From: Pseudoduganella sp.
GTDB taxonomy: Bacteria > Pseudomonadota > Gammaproteobacteria > Burkholderiales > Burkholderiaceae_D
Assembly: GCA_021323265.1 (NCBI GenBank)
Contig: JAJTCO010000002.1
Location: 62,001 to 126,000 of the forward strand
Direction: 5' to 3'
Length of the DNA stretch: 64,000 nucleotides
Shown: piece after piece, positions 43,818 to 54,548 of the stretch
Layout: the number at the start of each line of letters is the position of its first letter
Position numbering within the stretch: position 1 is the first letter of the stretch
The notes under the pieces: model-generated
Databases searched by the model: none
Told to the model about the DNA's origin: nothing
Seen by the model: the letters and a program-made list of their open reading frames with translations, nothing else
Position numbers and translations under genes: made by a program

Positions 43818-46259
43818 ATGAAGCAACATCTCTCGTTTGGATTACTGAAGCTGCTGCCCTTGCTGCTGATGGCAGCCTGCGGCAGCAGCGATGACTCGCC
43901 TGCGCCGTCGCCGCCCAGCACCGCGCCGATCACCGGCACCACGTATGTCGCATCGATCCGCTACACCTCCCATGGCGTGCCGCATATCAAGGCCGAGAAT
44001 TTCAAGGGCGCCGGCTATGGCTATGGTTACGCCTTCGCCAAGGAGAACATCTGCCTGTACGCCGAGGAACTGGTGACCCTGCGCGGCGAGCGCGCCAAAT
44101 ACTTTGGCGGGGCGGGCGGCTACCTGGGCCAGCTCGGCGATACCTTCCCCAATGTCGATTCCGATTTCTTCTACAAGCTGCTGTTTACGCCGGCGCTGGC
44201 GGCCAAGATCAAGGCTGGCTCCAGCCAGGATGCGCAAGACCTCACCTCCGGTTTCGTGGCGGGCTATAACCGCTACCTGAAGGAAATGACGCCGGCCACC
44301 CTGCCTACCGCGTGCCGCAATGCCGCCTGGGTGCAGCCGATGACCGAGGCCGAGGCCTACCTGCGCTTTGCCCAGGCCGCCATGGCCGGCAGCTCGCTGG
44401 CCTTCGTCAAGGCCATCGGTTCGGCGCAGCCGCCGGGCCCGAAAGTGGCTGCCGTGGCGCGCAAGCAGGCCAAGGCGCGCCTGCTGGCGGCCGACTACGC
44501 CAACTCGTCCATCATGAAGGGCTTGCAGGCGATCCACGAGCACACCATCGGCTCCAACGGCTTTGGCCTGGGCAAGGACGTGACGCAGAGCGGCAAGGGC
44601 ATCGTGTTCGGCAATCCGCACTTCCCGTGGTGGGGCGCACTGCGCCTGAACCAGCTGCACATGACCGTGACGGGCAAGGGATATGACGTGTACGGCGCGA
44701 CCTTGCTGGGCGTGCCGATCCCGCTGATCGGCTTCAACGACAAGGTGGCGTGGACCCATACCTTCTCGACTGACAACCGCTTCACCCTGCGCTACCTGGC
44801 GCTCGACCCGTCCAACCCGACGCGCTACATCAAGGATGGCAAGCCGGTGGCAATGACGGCGGTACCGCTGACGATCAGCGTCAAGGGCGCCGATGGCGCA
44901 GTGACCCAGCTTTCGCGCACGCTGTACACCACCGAGTACGGCCCCATGCTGATGGACAATTCCTTCACCTGGGGGAGCACGGCCGCGTTCGCGATCCAGG
45001 ATGCCAACCTGGGCAACGCCAAGCTGATCGACCAGGTGATCCTGAACGGCAAGGCCACCAGCGTGGACAGCCTGCGCGAGGCGGCAGCCACCTATACGGC
45101 CATGCCCTGGGTGAACACCATGGCGGCCGACCGCGCGGGAGAAACCCTGTACGCGAACTACTCGGTGGCCGCCAACGTGCAGGATGCGCAGCTGGCCGCC
45201 TGCGTGCCTGGCGCGGCGCAAGGCGCGCCGTTCCAGAACATCATGGCCAGCACCGGCGTGGTGGTCATGGCCGGCACCACATCGGCCTGCGACTGGTCGG
45301 GCGCAGTCCCTGCGGCGCAGCGGCCGTGGATCAAGCGCAGCGACTACATCGTGAACGCCAACGACAGCCACTGGTGGCCGACTGCCGGCAAGTTCCTTTC
45401 GGGCTATCCGAAGATCATCGCCACCGGGCCGAACGCCGAGGGCGTGCCGCAGAACAACCGCACGCGCACCGGCCACGCCATGGTGCGCGACCGCCTGGCC
45501 GGCGCCGACGGCCTGCCGGGCACGCGCTTCACCATGGCCAACCTGCAGCAGCTGTACCTGCAGTCGCGCTTCTTCAAGGCGCAGAAATGGCTGCCGGAGT
45601 TCACCGCCGCCTGCCTGGCATCGCGCACGGCCAGTGCCGCCGCCAAGGATGCGTGCGCGGTGCTGCAAGCCTGGGACAAGAACCACGCGCCAGGCAGCCA
45701 GGGCGCCATCCTGTTCCACGAGCTGTATGCGGCCCTGGGCGAGCTGAATGCGCCGACGTGGTGGAGTGTTCCCTACGATCCGGCCGACCCGCTGGAAACG
45801 CCGCGCGGCGCGGCCAACACCGGCGCCGCCCTGGCGCAGCTGGAAGCCCTGGTGGCGACCAGCCAGTTCGACACCGCTGCCAAGCGCCGCACGCGTCCGG
45901 AGGAAGTCCAGACCGTGTCGCGCCAGGACGGTGCCCTGCCGTTGCCTGGCGGGCGCTACACCTTCATGAACTGGCGCGGCGTCAAGAACCAGATCTACCC
46001 CGGCATCTGGATCTACACCGCCGATCCGTCCACCAATGCCGGTGCCTACGGCAACAGCTATATCCAGTTCGTGACGTGGGATGACGCCGGGCCGGTGGCC
46101 GAAGGCATCCTGACCTACAGCCAGTCGTCGAGCCCGGAAAGCCCGCACTTCCACGACCAGACCAAGCTGTACGCCAAGGGGCAGTGGATCAAGCTGCCGT
46201 ACACGGAAGCGCAGATCACCGCGGACCCGGGCTATAAGGTGCTGCAGATCTCCGAGTAA
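43818..46259 (+). CDS. Penicillin acylase-family lipoprotein (possible AHL acylase)
   Basis: An 813-residue Ntn-hydrolase that should cut itself into two chains and hydrolyse amide bonds of acylated small molecules. The lipobox is LMAAC (C21). The predicted cleavage is before S246 in HTIGSNGFGLG, followed by the conserved GIVFGNPHFPWWG and FNDKVAWTHTFSTDNRFTLRYL. Relatives include aculeacin, penicillin and acyl-homoserine-lactone acylases, so quorum-signal breakdown is a reasonable guess, not shown. AGAGGAAAAA precedes the ATG at 43818. A long hairpin follows the stop. Confidence 0.88.
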   Translation: MKQHLSFGLLKLLPLLLMAACGSSDDSPAPSPPSTAPITGTTYVASIRYTSHGVPHIKAENFKGAGYGYGYAFAKENICLYAEELVTLRGERAKYFGGAGGYLGQLGDTFPNVDSDFFYKLLFTPALAAKIKAGSSQDAQDLTSGFVAGYNRYLKEMTPATLPTACRNAAWVQPMTEAEAYLRFAQAAMAGSSLAFVKAIGSAQPPGPKVAAVARKQAKARLLAADYANSSIMKGLQAIHEHTIGSNGFGLGKDVTQSGKGIVFGNPHFPWWGALRLNQLHMTVTGKGYDVYGATLLGVPIPLIGFNDKVAWTHTFSTDNRFTLRYLALDPSNPTRYIKDGKPVAMTAVPLTISVKGADGAVTQLSRTLYTTEYGPMLMDNSFTWGSTAAFAIQDANLGNAKLIDQVILNGKATSVDSLREAAATYTAMPWVNTMAADRAGETLYANYSVAANVQDAQLAACVPGAAQGAPFQNIMASTGVVVMAGTTSACDWSGAVPAAQRPWIKRSDYIVNANDSHWWPTAGKFLSGYPKIIATGPNAEGVPQNNRTRTGHAMVRDRLAGADGLPGTRFTMANLQQLYLQSRFFKAQKWLPEFTAACLASRTASAAAKDACAVLQAWDKNHAPGSQGAILFHELYAALGELNAPTWWSVPYDPADPLETPRGAANTGAALAQLEALVATSQFDTAAKRRTRPEEVQTVSRQDGALPLPGGRYTFMNWRGVKNQIYPGIWIYTADPSTNAGAYGNSYIQFVTWDDAGPVAEGILTYSQSSSPESPHFHDQTKLYAKGQWIKLPYTEAQITADPGYKVLQISE

Positions 46260-46275
46260 GCGAGCGGCACGCCAG

Positions 46276-46315
46276 GGTGTCGTTTTCATGTTGAAAGCAG
46301 CATGGGAACGACACC
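46276..46315 (+). other. 15-bp RNA hairpin between the acylase and cyclase genes
   Basis: The arms GGTGTCGTTTTCATG (46276-46290) and CATGGGAACGACACC (46301-46315) pair along their whole length if two G-U pairs are allowed, around a 10-nt loop. There is no T-tract after it. It may end acylase transcription by another route or act in the leader of the cyclase message. The G-U pairs suggest selection at RNA level. Confidence 0.55.
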
Positions 46316-46329
46316 GGAAGTCGCAATTT

Positions 46330-47547
46330 ATGCTGTATCCTCCACTCATGAACGATGCATTGCAGCGCCTGCCCGAATTGCTTCTCGATGCCGTCTTCTT
46401 CGTGGAGGAAGACGGCCGTATAGCCTTCGTCAACCCTGCCTGCCATGCAATTTTTGGTTACACGCCGGAAGAAATGATGGGGCGCGTCGTGCTGGATTTC
46501 ATCCATCCCGACGACAAGGCGACCACGGTCGCGGAGATGCGACAGGTGCGCGACGGCCATCCGCGCATGGGATTCGAAAACCGCTACCTGCGCAAGGACG
46601 GCAGCGTTGTCCACATCATGTGGACCGCCCGCTGGTCGCCGCAGGACCGCTTGCGCATCGGCGTCGCGCGCGACATTTCCAGCCGCAAGCGCGCCGAGGA
46701 GCGCCAGGCCGGCATGCTGGCCCTGGCCACCGCCGCCCACGGCGCGGAAACGCTGCCGGAACTGTTCCGCGCCTTCCATGCCATCCTGCAAAACCTGCTG
46801 CCCCTGCGCGGCATGGCCGTCCTGCTGCAGCCCGGCGAGCGCCTGGTCTACGCCAGCAGCGCATGTGGCGCCGAGCCGCCGCGCACGCAAGGCTGGCACC
46901 ACGTTTCCTTGTCCGCGCCCGGCATGCAGTTCGGCGAAATGCAGCTCGATCTCGACCACCCCGGCGCGTTGACGGCCGCCGAACTCGACTTGCTGCAATT
47001 TACGGCCGGGCAGGCCGGTGCCGTCATCGAAAGGCTGGCCCTGCATGCCGACCTGTCGCACGCGGCGCGCTACGACGAGCTGACCGGCTTGCCCAACCGC
47101 CGCCTGTTCCAGGACCGCATCCTGTCGGCCATCGCACGCTGCCGCCGCGGCCAGTCGCGCGGGGCGCTACTGTTTATCGACCTGGACGACTTCAAGCAAG
47201 TCAACGACGTGCACGGCCACATCGCGGGCGACCAACTGCTGCAGGCCATCGCCCGCCGCATCACTTCCTGCGTGCGCGAAGCCGACACCGTGGCGCGCAT
47301 CGGCGGCGACGAGTTCGTGGCGCTGCTGGAGAATGTCGCCGACCTGGAACAGGCCGACGCCGTGGCGTGCAAGATCCAGCAAGTGATCTCGACGCCGCTG
47401 GTGCTGGGCGGTTGCACGCTCCGGCCGCATGCCAGCGTGGGCATCGCCCTCTATCCGGAACACGGGGAAGTGATCGACCAGCTGATGCGCCATGCCGACC
47501 AGGCGATGTACGCCTGCAAGGCCGCGCGCAAGGCCGCCGAGGCCTGA
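46330..47547 (+). CDS. PAS-GAF-GGDEF diguanylate cyclase
   Basis: A soluble, probably active diguanylate cyclase of about 405 residues. The PAS domain is near the start (AVFFVEEDGRIAFVNPACHAIFGYTPEEMMG) with a C-terminal PAC segment (IGVARDISSRKRAEE). A GAF domain spans about 125-230. The GGDEF motif is intact (325-329) with an RxxD inhibitory site (READ, 316-319). Starts at 46288, 46330 or 46348 are possible; I chose 46330 because it lies after the hairpin and has GGAAG about 10 nt upstream. The ligand is unknown. Confidence 0.88.
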   Translation: MLYPPLMNDALQRLPELLLDAVFFVEEDGRIAFVNPACHAIFGYTPEEMMGRVVLDFIHPDDKATTVAEMRQVRDGHPRMGFENRYLRKDGSVVHIMWTARWSPQDRLRIGVARDISSRKRAEERQAGMLALATAAHGAETLPELFRAFHAILQNLLPLRGMAVLLQPGERLVYASSACGAEPPRTQGWHHVSLSAPGMQFGEMQLDLDHPGALTAAELDLLQFTAGQAGAVIERLALHADLSHAARYDELTGLPNRRLFQDRILSAIARCRRGQSRGALLFIDLDDFKQVNDVHGHIAGDQLLQAIARRITSCVREADTVARIGGDEFVALLENVADLEQADAVACKIQQVISTPLVLGGCTLRPHASVGIALYPEHGEVIDQLMRHADQAMYACKAARKAAEA

Positions 47548-47571
47548 GACCAGGCCTGGCGGCGCGGGACG

Positions 47572-48153
47572 TTAGAAGTAGAAGTTGCCGGACACGCCGA
47601 CGTGGTTGGCCTTCACTTCGCCGCTGCGGTGCTTCAATTCGAACTTCTCGTTCACGTAGCGCACTTTCACGCTCAGCTGCGGCGAGAACATGTATTCGCC
47701 TTCCACCACACTGCTCAGGGCGTTGTCGAACTTGGTGTCGCGGATGTCGGCCACGCCGCTGCCGCTCAGTTTCGCGCCGGTGACGTAGCGCAGGCCGGTG
47801 CCGATCTTCCATTGCTGGTTGATGTGGTAGAAGGCCAGGGCTTCGATCGGGAAGCGCTGGAACTTCAGGCTGCCATTGGAGGCGGTCTGGTCATCGACGT
47901 GGAAGGTGACGCTGGTTTGTGCGGAAAATTGTTCGTTGATGCGGAAGTTCAAGCCGCCGGTGAAGGACACGCCGCCGCCGGCCTTGATATTGGCGCTGTC
48001 GCCATCGGTGTAGAAGGCGGTGGCGAGCTTGTCGCCTCCCGCGGAAGCACCGATGCCGACAAAGCCGCTGACCGTTTTCACGGGGACGGCGACTTGGGCT
48101 TGGACGGAGGAGGTGGCGGCCAGGATGGCCAGGCAGAGCAGATTTTTTTTCAT
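47572..48153 (-). CDS. Small outer-membrane beta-barrel protein
   Basis: A 193-residue exported protein with a signal peptide (MKKNLLCLAILAATSSVQAQ) and alternating strands such as GGGVSFTGGLNFRINEQFSAQTSVTF and LSVKVRYVNEKFELKHR. It ends in HVGVSGNFYF, with a terminal phenylalanine, the usual signal for outer-membrane assembly. Size fits an eight-stranded OmpW- or OmpA-like barrel; the family is not certain. It is divergent from the M16 peptidase across an AT-rich region with a long palindrome. Confidence 0.8.
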   Translation of the reverse strand: MKKNLLCLAILAATSSVQAQVAVPVKTVSGFVGIGASAGGDKLATAFYTDGDSANIKAGGGVSFTGGLNFRINEQFSAQTSVTFHVDDQTASNGSLKFQRFPIEALAFYHINQQWKIGTGLRYVTGAKLSGSGVADIRDTKFDNALSSVVEGEYMFSPQLSVKVRYVNEKFELKHRSGEVKANHVGVSGNFYF

Positions 48154-48171
48154 GTAAGGTCAAATCAAGGC

Positions 48172-48225
48172 ATATGGCAGGCAAAAGAAATATTCTTTTT
48201 GCTAGCCATATTTTGTTTATATAAT
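48172..48225. promoter_or_regulatory. AT-rich divergent promoter region with a 40-bp imperfect palindrome
   Basis: Outer arms ATATGGC (48172-48178) and GCCATAT (48205-48211) and inner arms GCAAAAGAA and TTCTTTTTGC (48181-48202) share one centre. A perfect TATAAT (48220-48225) follows on the plus strand and could be the -10 of the M16 gene, with TTGCTA (48199-48204) as a weak -35. The palindrome may bind a regulator of one or both divergent genes. Confidence 0.6.
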
Positions 48226-48260
48226 CGATAACCTTTATTATTTTATAGGAACTCCCTAGA

Positions 48261-51080
<2,820 letters not shown>

Positions 51081-51135
51081 GCAGTTAGAGCAGCCTGGAT
51101 GCCCCTTGCATGCAGGGGGAAGCAGGAACGCCACA

Positions 51136-51166
51136 ACGGCCCGGTCGATTCTGTCGACCGGGCCGT
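51136..51166 (+). terminator. Hairpin terminator after the M16 peptidase gene
   Basis: A 13-bp perfect stem (ACGGCCCGGTCGA with TCGACCGGGCCGT) and a 5-nt loop (TTCTG), followed by ACTTCATT. The T-tract is weak, but the stem is very stable. Confidence 0.65.
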
Positions 51167-51218
51167 ACTTCATTCAGGAACTCGTCTCCAGCATCCGCTA
51201 TTGCCATGCATTGCCAGC

Positions 51219-51276
51219 TTGACATCCCGTAGTACTAACCGTACAGTACTAATCAATTAGTAATTTGCGATTAGTA
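51219..51276 (+). promoter_or_regulatory. Promoter with nested BlaI-type operator
   Basis: A perfect -35 (TTGACA, 51219-51224), a 17-bp spacer and TACAGT (51242-51247) form the promoter of the BlaI-like gene. Four half-sites overlap it: TACTAAC (51233-51239), TACTAAT (51247-51253), ATTAGTA (51256-51262) and ATTAGTA (51270-51276). They are placed symmetrically about 51254.5, giving a palindrome within a palindrome. TACTA/TAGTA half-sites are the mark of MecI/BlaI operators, so self-repression is likely. Confidence 0.8.
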
Positions 51277-51281
51277 AGAAA

Positions 51282-51671
51282 ATGTCCACTCCAATCCCGA
51301 CTGAAGGCGAACTGGCGATCCTGCGTGTCTTGTGGGAGCGCACCACGCCGGCCACCGTACATGAGGTTCACGCCGCCCTGCTGCATAGCAAGGAGACTGC
51401 CTACACGACGGTGCTCAAGATGCTGACAATCATGGCCGAAAAGAAGCTGGTTGCCCGCGACACGAGCGAGCGCAAACACCGCTACGTCGCGCTGTATTCC
51501 GAGCCGGTGGTGCAATCGTCGATGCTGGCGCGGCTGGTCGACAACGTCTTTGCCGGTTCCGCGTTCAGGCTGGTCCAGCGCGCGCTGGACGACGACAAGA
51601 CCAGCGCGGAGGAGCTCGACGAGATCGCGCGCCTGATCGCCGACGCCAAGGCGCGCCGGGGCCAGCCTTGA
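51282..51671 (+). CDS. BlaI/MecI-family repressor
   Basis: A 129-residue winged-helix repressor. The DNA-binding part is TEGELAILRVLWERTTPATVHEVHAALL and KETAYTTVLKMLTIMAEKKLVARDT; the dimerisation part follows (VVQSSMLARLVDNVFAGSAFRLVQRAL). In the classical system BlaR1-type proteases trigger cleavage of this kind of repressor. The ATG lies six bases after the last operator half-site, and no good ribosome site is seen. The stop overlaps the next start (TTGA), so it is co-translated with the M56 gene. Confidence 0.9.
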   Translation: MSTPIPTEGELAILRVLWERTTPATVHEVHAALLHSKETAYTTVLKMLTIMAEKKLVARDTSERKHRYVALYSEPVVQSSMLARLVDNVFAGSAFRLVQRALDDDKTSAEELDEIARLIADAKARRGQP

Positions 51672-52852
51672 AGGCAACTGTCGACTTTGCCCCGGCGCTG
51701 TCGGTGGCGCTGGCTCACGCACTATGGCAAGTGACGCTGCTGTCGGCGTTCGCCGCCTGCTGTCTGTCGCTGCTGAGAAAGAGCAGCGCAAAGCTGCGCC
51801 ACGCGGTGGGCATGGCTTGGCTGCTGAGCATGTTGGCCGCACCGCTGGCCACTTTCGCCTCCCGCTTTGCCTCCCCCGGCGGCATGGCACTTGGGCTGGC
51901 CGACGCGTTACCGTCCTGGCTGCACTTCGAATCTGTCGTTGCGGACTTGGCGGGCCAGAATATTGCGCTACTGACGCAGCTGTGGCTGGTCGGCGCAAGC
52001 GCGATGCTGGTCTATCAGATCGGCGGCGGCTGGCACTTGTTGCGACGGATCGAAAGACAAGCTTCGCTCCAGTTGCCGTTGGCGTGGCAGCAGCGGTTCG
52101 ATGCGCTGCAAAGCGCGATGGGGATCTCGCGCATGGTGCTGGTGCGGATGGCCGGCAATGCCGCCTCGCCGTTCACCGCGCGCCTGATTCGCCCCGTCAT
52201 CTGGCTGCCCCTGTCGCTGCTCACGCGCCTGCCCGCCGATCAGGTCGAGGCCTTGCTGGCACATGAACTCGCCCATATTCGCCGACTGGACTGGCTATGG
52301 AACGGAATCCAGTGCGTGGTCGAATCGATCCTGTTCTTTCATCCTGGCGTGTGGTGGCTGAACCGCCAGATTCGCCTGGACCGGGAGCAGGCCTGCGATG
52401 ATCTCGCGGTGGCGGTGTGCGGGGACGCCATCGTGCTGGCCGAAGCGCTGGCCGCCTTGCAGCGCGAGCGCCTCGCCAGCCCATGCCTGGTGCTCGCCGC
52501 CCATGGCGGCTCGCTGACGAGGCGCGTCACGCATCTGCTGTCCGCGCCTTCATCGCGGCAAGCCTGGTGCGCTCCGGTCTTCGCCGTGCTCATGGTATGC
52601 GCCGGCACCGTGCTGGCGATTCAGCCCGCGTCGCAGGTGCTCTTCAGCCAGGCGTGGGCTGTGATACCGGAACCGCCAGCGCCACCTGAAATACCCGCAG
52701 CGCCTGAACCGTTCGCCGTGATCGTACCGCCAGACCCGCCAGACCCGCCGGCACCACCGGCACCGGCAGCAGCACCAGCACCACCAGCACCACCAGCGCC
52801 TTCGGCAGCACCAGCACCACCAGCACCACCATTGGCACCAACAGAATCATGA
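51668..52852 (+). CDS. M56 (BlaR1-like) membrane metallopeptidase with proline-rich tail
   Basis: A 394-residue signal-transducing protease. Three N-terminal membrane helices (about 8-35, 43-65, 98-120) precede the cytoplasmic zinc motif H199-E-L-A-H203 with a likely third ligand at E240. A fourth helix (about 300-318) leads to a periplasmic tail (about 334-394) made largely of proline and alanine, coded by a short repeat. BlaR1/MecR1 have a penicillin-binding sensor in this position; here it is absent, so the signal must differ. The TTG start overlaps the repressor stop. It should cleave the BlaI-like repressor. Confidence 0.85.
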   Translation: MKATVDFAPALSVALAHALWQVTLLSAFAACCLSLLRKSSAKLRHAVGMAWLLSMLAAPLATFASRFASPGGMALGLADALPSWLHFESVVADLAGQNIALLTQLWLVGASAMLVYQIGGGWHLLRRIERQASLQLPLAWQQRFDALQSAMGISRMVLVRMAGNAASPFTARLIRPVIWLPLSLLTRLPADQVEALLAHELAHIRRLDWLWNGIQCVVESILFFHPGVWWLNRQIRLDREQACDDLAVAVCGDAIVLAEALAALQRERLASPCLVLAAHGGSLTRRVTHLLSAPSSRQAWCAPVFAVLMVCAGTVLAIQPASQVLFSQAWAVIPEPPAPPEIPAAPEPFAVIVPPDPPDPPAPPAPAAAPAPPAPPAPSAAPAPPAPPLAPTES

Positions 52853-52932
52853 ACCTCCGGCACTCCTCCAGCCGGCCTCGCGCGAGGCTGGAGGACTTTG
52901 CTCGTCCTTTCCACGTCAAATGCGAAGTCACT

Positions 52933-54339
52933 ATGAAAAAACTGCTGTGCTACGCCATATCGTTCGCCACTTTCGCCGCCGCTTTGCCCTTGGCTCGGGC
53001 CGATGTGATCAGCGACCACCAAGGCCGCTGGATGGGCGAAATGAAGGTTCCCCACAACGGTCCGACGCTGAAGATCGGCGCCGACCTGTTCCTGCGCTCA
53101 GATGGCTCGCCATGGGCCAGCTTCGCCAGCCCAGACCAGGGCGTCTACGATGTTCCCGTCAGCCGCATCGACCAAAGTGCAGACAAGCTCGAATTGACGC
53201 TACCTTTCGGGCTGTTGAAAATGCGCTGGGAGCAGGATCATTTCATGGGGGAGTACCGGCAGAACGGTACGGCTGAATGGCTTCCCATCACGTTCCAGCC
53301 GGTTGCGCAATTTCCCATGCGACAGCGGCCGCAAACCCCGAAGGCACCATTTCCGTACCAGGAGCAGACGCTCGCCATCCCGGGTGCGGGCGGTGTCACG
53401 CTGGGCGCCACGCTCACGCTGCCAGATGGTCAGGACACTCCTACGCTGGCAATCCTGGTCAACGGCAGCGGGCCTGCCACGCGCGATGAAGAGTTCGCCG
53501 AACATCGCCCCTTTGCGGTGCTGGCCGACTATCTGGCACGCCAGGGTATCGCGGTGTTGCGCTACGACAAGCGGGGCATCGGGCGCTCCACCGGGGACTA
53601 TGAAAACCACACGCAAACCGAGCTCGCGCAGGATCTCGAGGCACTGCTGTTGGCGATGAAGGCGCGCGGACAGTTCGCTCGCATCGGCCTGGTCGGGCAT
53701 AGTGAAGGCTCGGTGCTCGCGGCGGCGGTCGCCGCGCGCCAGCCGGAGGCGCTTGCGTTCCTGGTGTCGCTGGCCGGCCCCGGCCAGCCTGGAGTCCAGG
53801 CGATGCTGCTGCAGGATAGGGCCTACGCGCGGGACCAAAAGGCGCGTGGCCCAGACCTTGAACGCTTGATGCGGTATGTGCGCCAGTACTACGACACGAT
53901 TGTGGCCGAGCCTGAAGCCGCGCCGCGCATCGCGGCCCTGAAGGCGCTGCAGGATCGCCTGCCGGCAGCGGACAAGGCGCTGATCAAGAAGTATCGTATG
54001 AACGTCGGTACGCTGTCTCTGGAATGGGCCGCCAAGCCATTCGTGCGCGCAATCTTGCTCAGCGATCCAGCGGCTGATTGGCGCCGGGTCCGTTGTCCGG
54101 TGCTGATCCTGAACGGCGAGCTCGATCATCAGGTGCCGGCCGCCGCCAACCTTGGCGGCATCGTCGCCGCGCTGCGCAAAGGTGGCAATCGCAAGATCGA
54201 ATTCGCGCGCCTGCCATCGCTCAATCACATGTTCCAGACCACGAAAACGGGGCGCGAAGACGAATATGCCAGCAACGAGGAAACGATCGCGCCGGCGGTA
54301 ATGCAGCGGGTTGCGCGGTTCGTGTCTGTTCAGCGCTGA
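52933..54339 (+). CDS. Exported alpha/beta hydrolase, third gene of the BlaI-type operon
   Basis: A 468-residue serine hydrolase with a clean signal peptide (MKKLLCYAISFATFAAALPLARA). After a beta-rich N-terminal domain (about 24-130) comes the hydrolase core: LVNGSGPATRDEE near the oxyanion site, nucleophile S257 (GHSEGS), acid in NGELDHQVP and base in LNHMFQ. An ATG at 52849 overlaps the M56 stop as ATGA but would add 28 residues before the signal peptide; the inner ATG is more likely the real start, with ribosomes possibly arriving through the upstream one. Target unknown, but envelope esters, cell-wall parts or drugs are possible. Confidence 0.82.
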   Translation: MKKLLCYAISFATFAAALPLARADVISDHQGRWMGEMKVPHNGPTLKIGADLFLRSDGSPWASFASPDQGVYDVPVSRIDQSADKLELTLPFGLLKMRWEQDHFMGEYRQNGTAEWLPITFQPVAQFPMRQRPQTPKAPFPYQEQTLAIPGAGGVTLGATLTLPDGQDTPTLAILVNGSGPATRDEEFAEHRPFAVLADYLARQGIAVLRYDKRGIGRSTGDYENHTQTELAQDLEALLLAMKARGQFARIGLVGHSEGSVLAAAVAARQPEALAFLVSLAGPGQPGVQAMLLQDRAYARDQKARGPDLERLMRYVRQYYDTIVAEPEAAPRIAALKALQDRLPAADKALIKKYRMNVGTLSLEWAAKPFVRAILLSDPAADWRRVRCPVLILNGELDHQVPAAANLGGIVAALRKGGNRKIEFARLPSLNHMFQTTKTGREDEYASNEETIAPAVMQRVARFVSVQR

Positions 54340-54401
54340 GGGGACGAATGGCGCGGGAGCGGAAAAGGACCGGGCAAGAGAACTTTCCTGCGCAAATAAA
54401 A

Positions 54402-54429
54402 AAACGCCGATCTAAGTGGATCGGCGTTT
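54402..54429 (-). terminator. Terminator of the tRNA-Phe gene
   Basis: An 11-bp stem (AAACGCCGATC with GATCGGCGTTT), a 6-nt loop and, on the minus strand, a run of seven or more T residues. It follows the tRNA 3' end by about 15 bases and also lies downstream of the hydrolase gene. Confidence 0.85.
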
Positions 54430-54444
54430 CATTAAGAGTATTCT

Positions 54445-54520
54445 TGGTGGCCCGGGGCGGAATCGAACCACCGACACAAGGATTTTCAATCCTCTGCTCT
54501 ACCAACTGAGCTACCAGGCC
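54445..54520 (-). tRNA. tRNA-Phe (anticodon GAA)
   Basis: A complete 76-nt cloverleaf: acceptor arms GGCCTGG and CCGGGCC with one G-U pair, D-arm GCTC/GAGC, anticodon loop TTGAAAA within GAGGA/TCCTT, a 5-nt variable loop, T-arm GGTGG-TTCGATT-CCGCC and an encoded CCA end. The anticodon GAA reads phenylalanine codons. No att-like duplication is seen next to it. Confidence 0.96.
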
Positions 54521-54548
54521 AAGGCGCGCAATTATAGCAGAGGGTTTT

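Noticed and set aside
52735..52845. The tandem CCACCAGCA-type repeat as a possible CRISPR array.
   Set aside because: Units are short, without spacers, and are in frame with a proline-rich tail.
54445..54520. The tRNA gene as an attachment site for a mobile element.
   Set aside because: No integrase, no duplicated tRNA end and ordinary genes on both sides.
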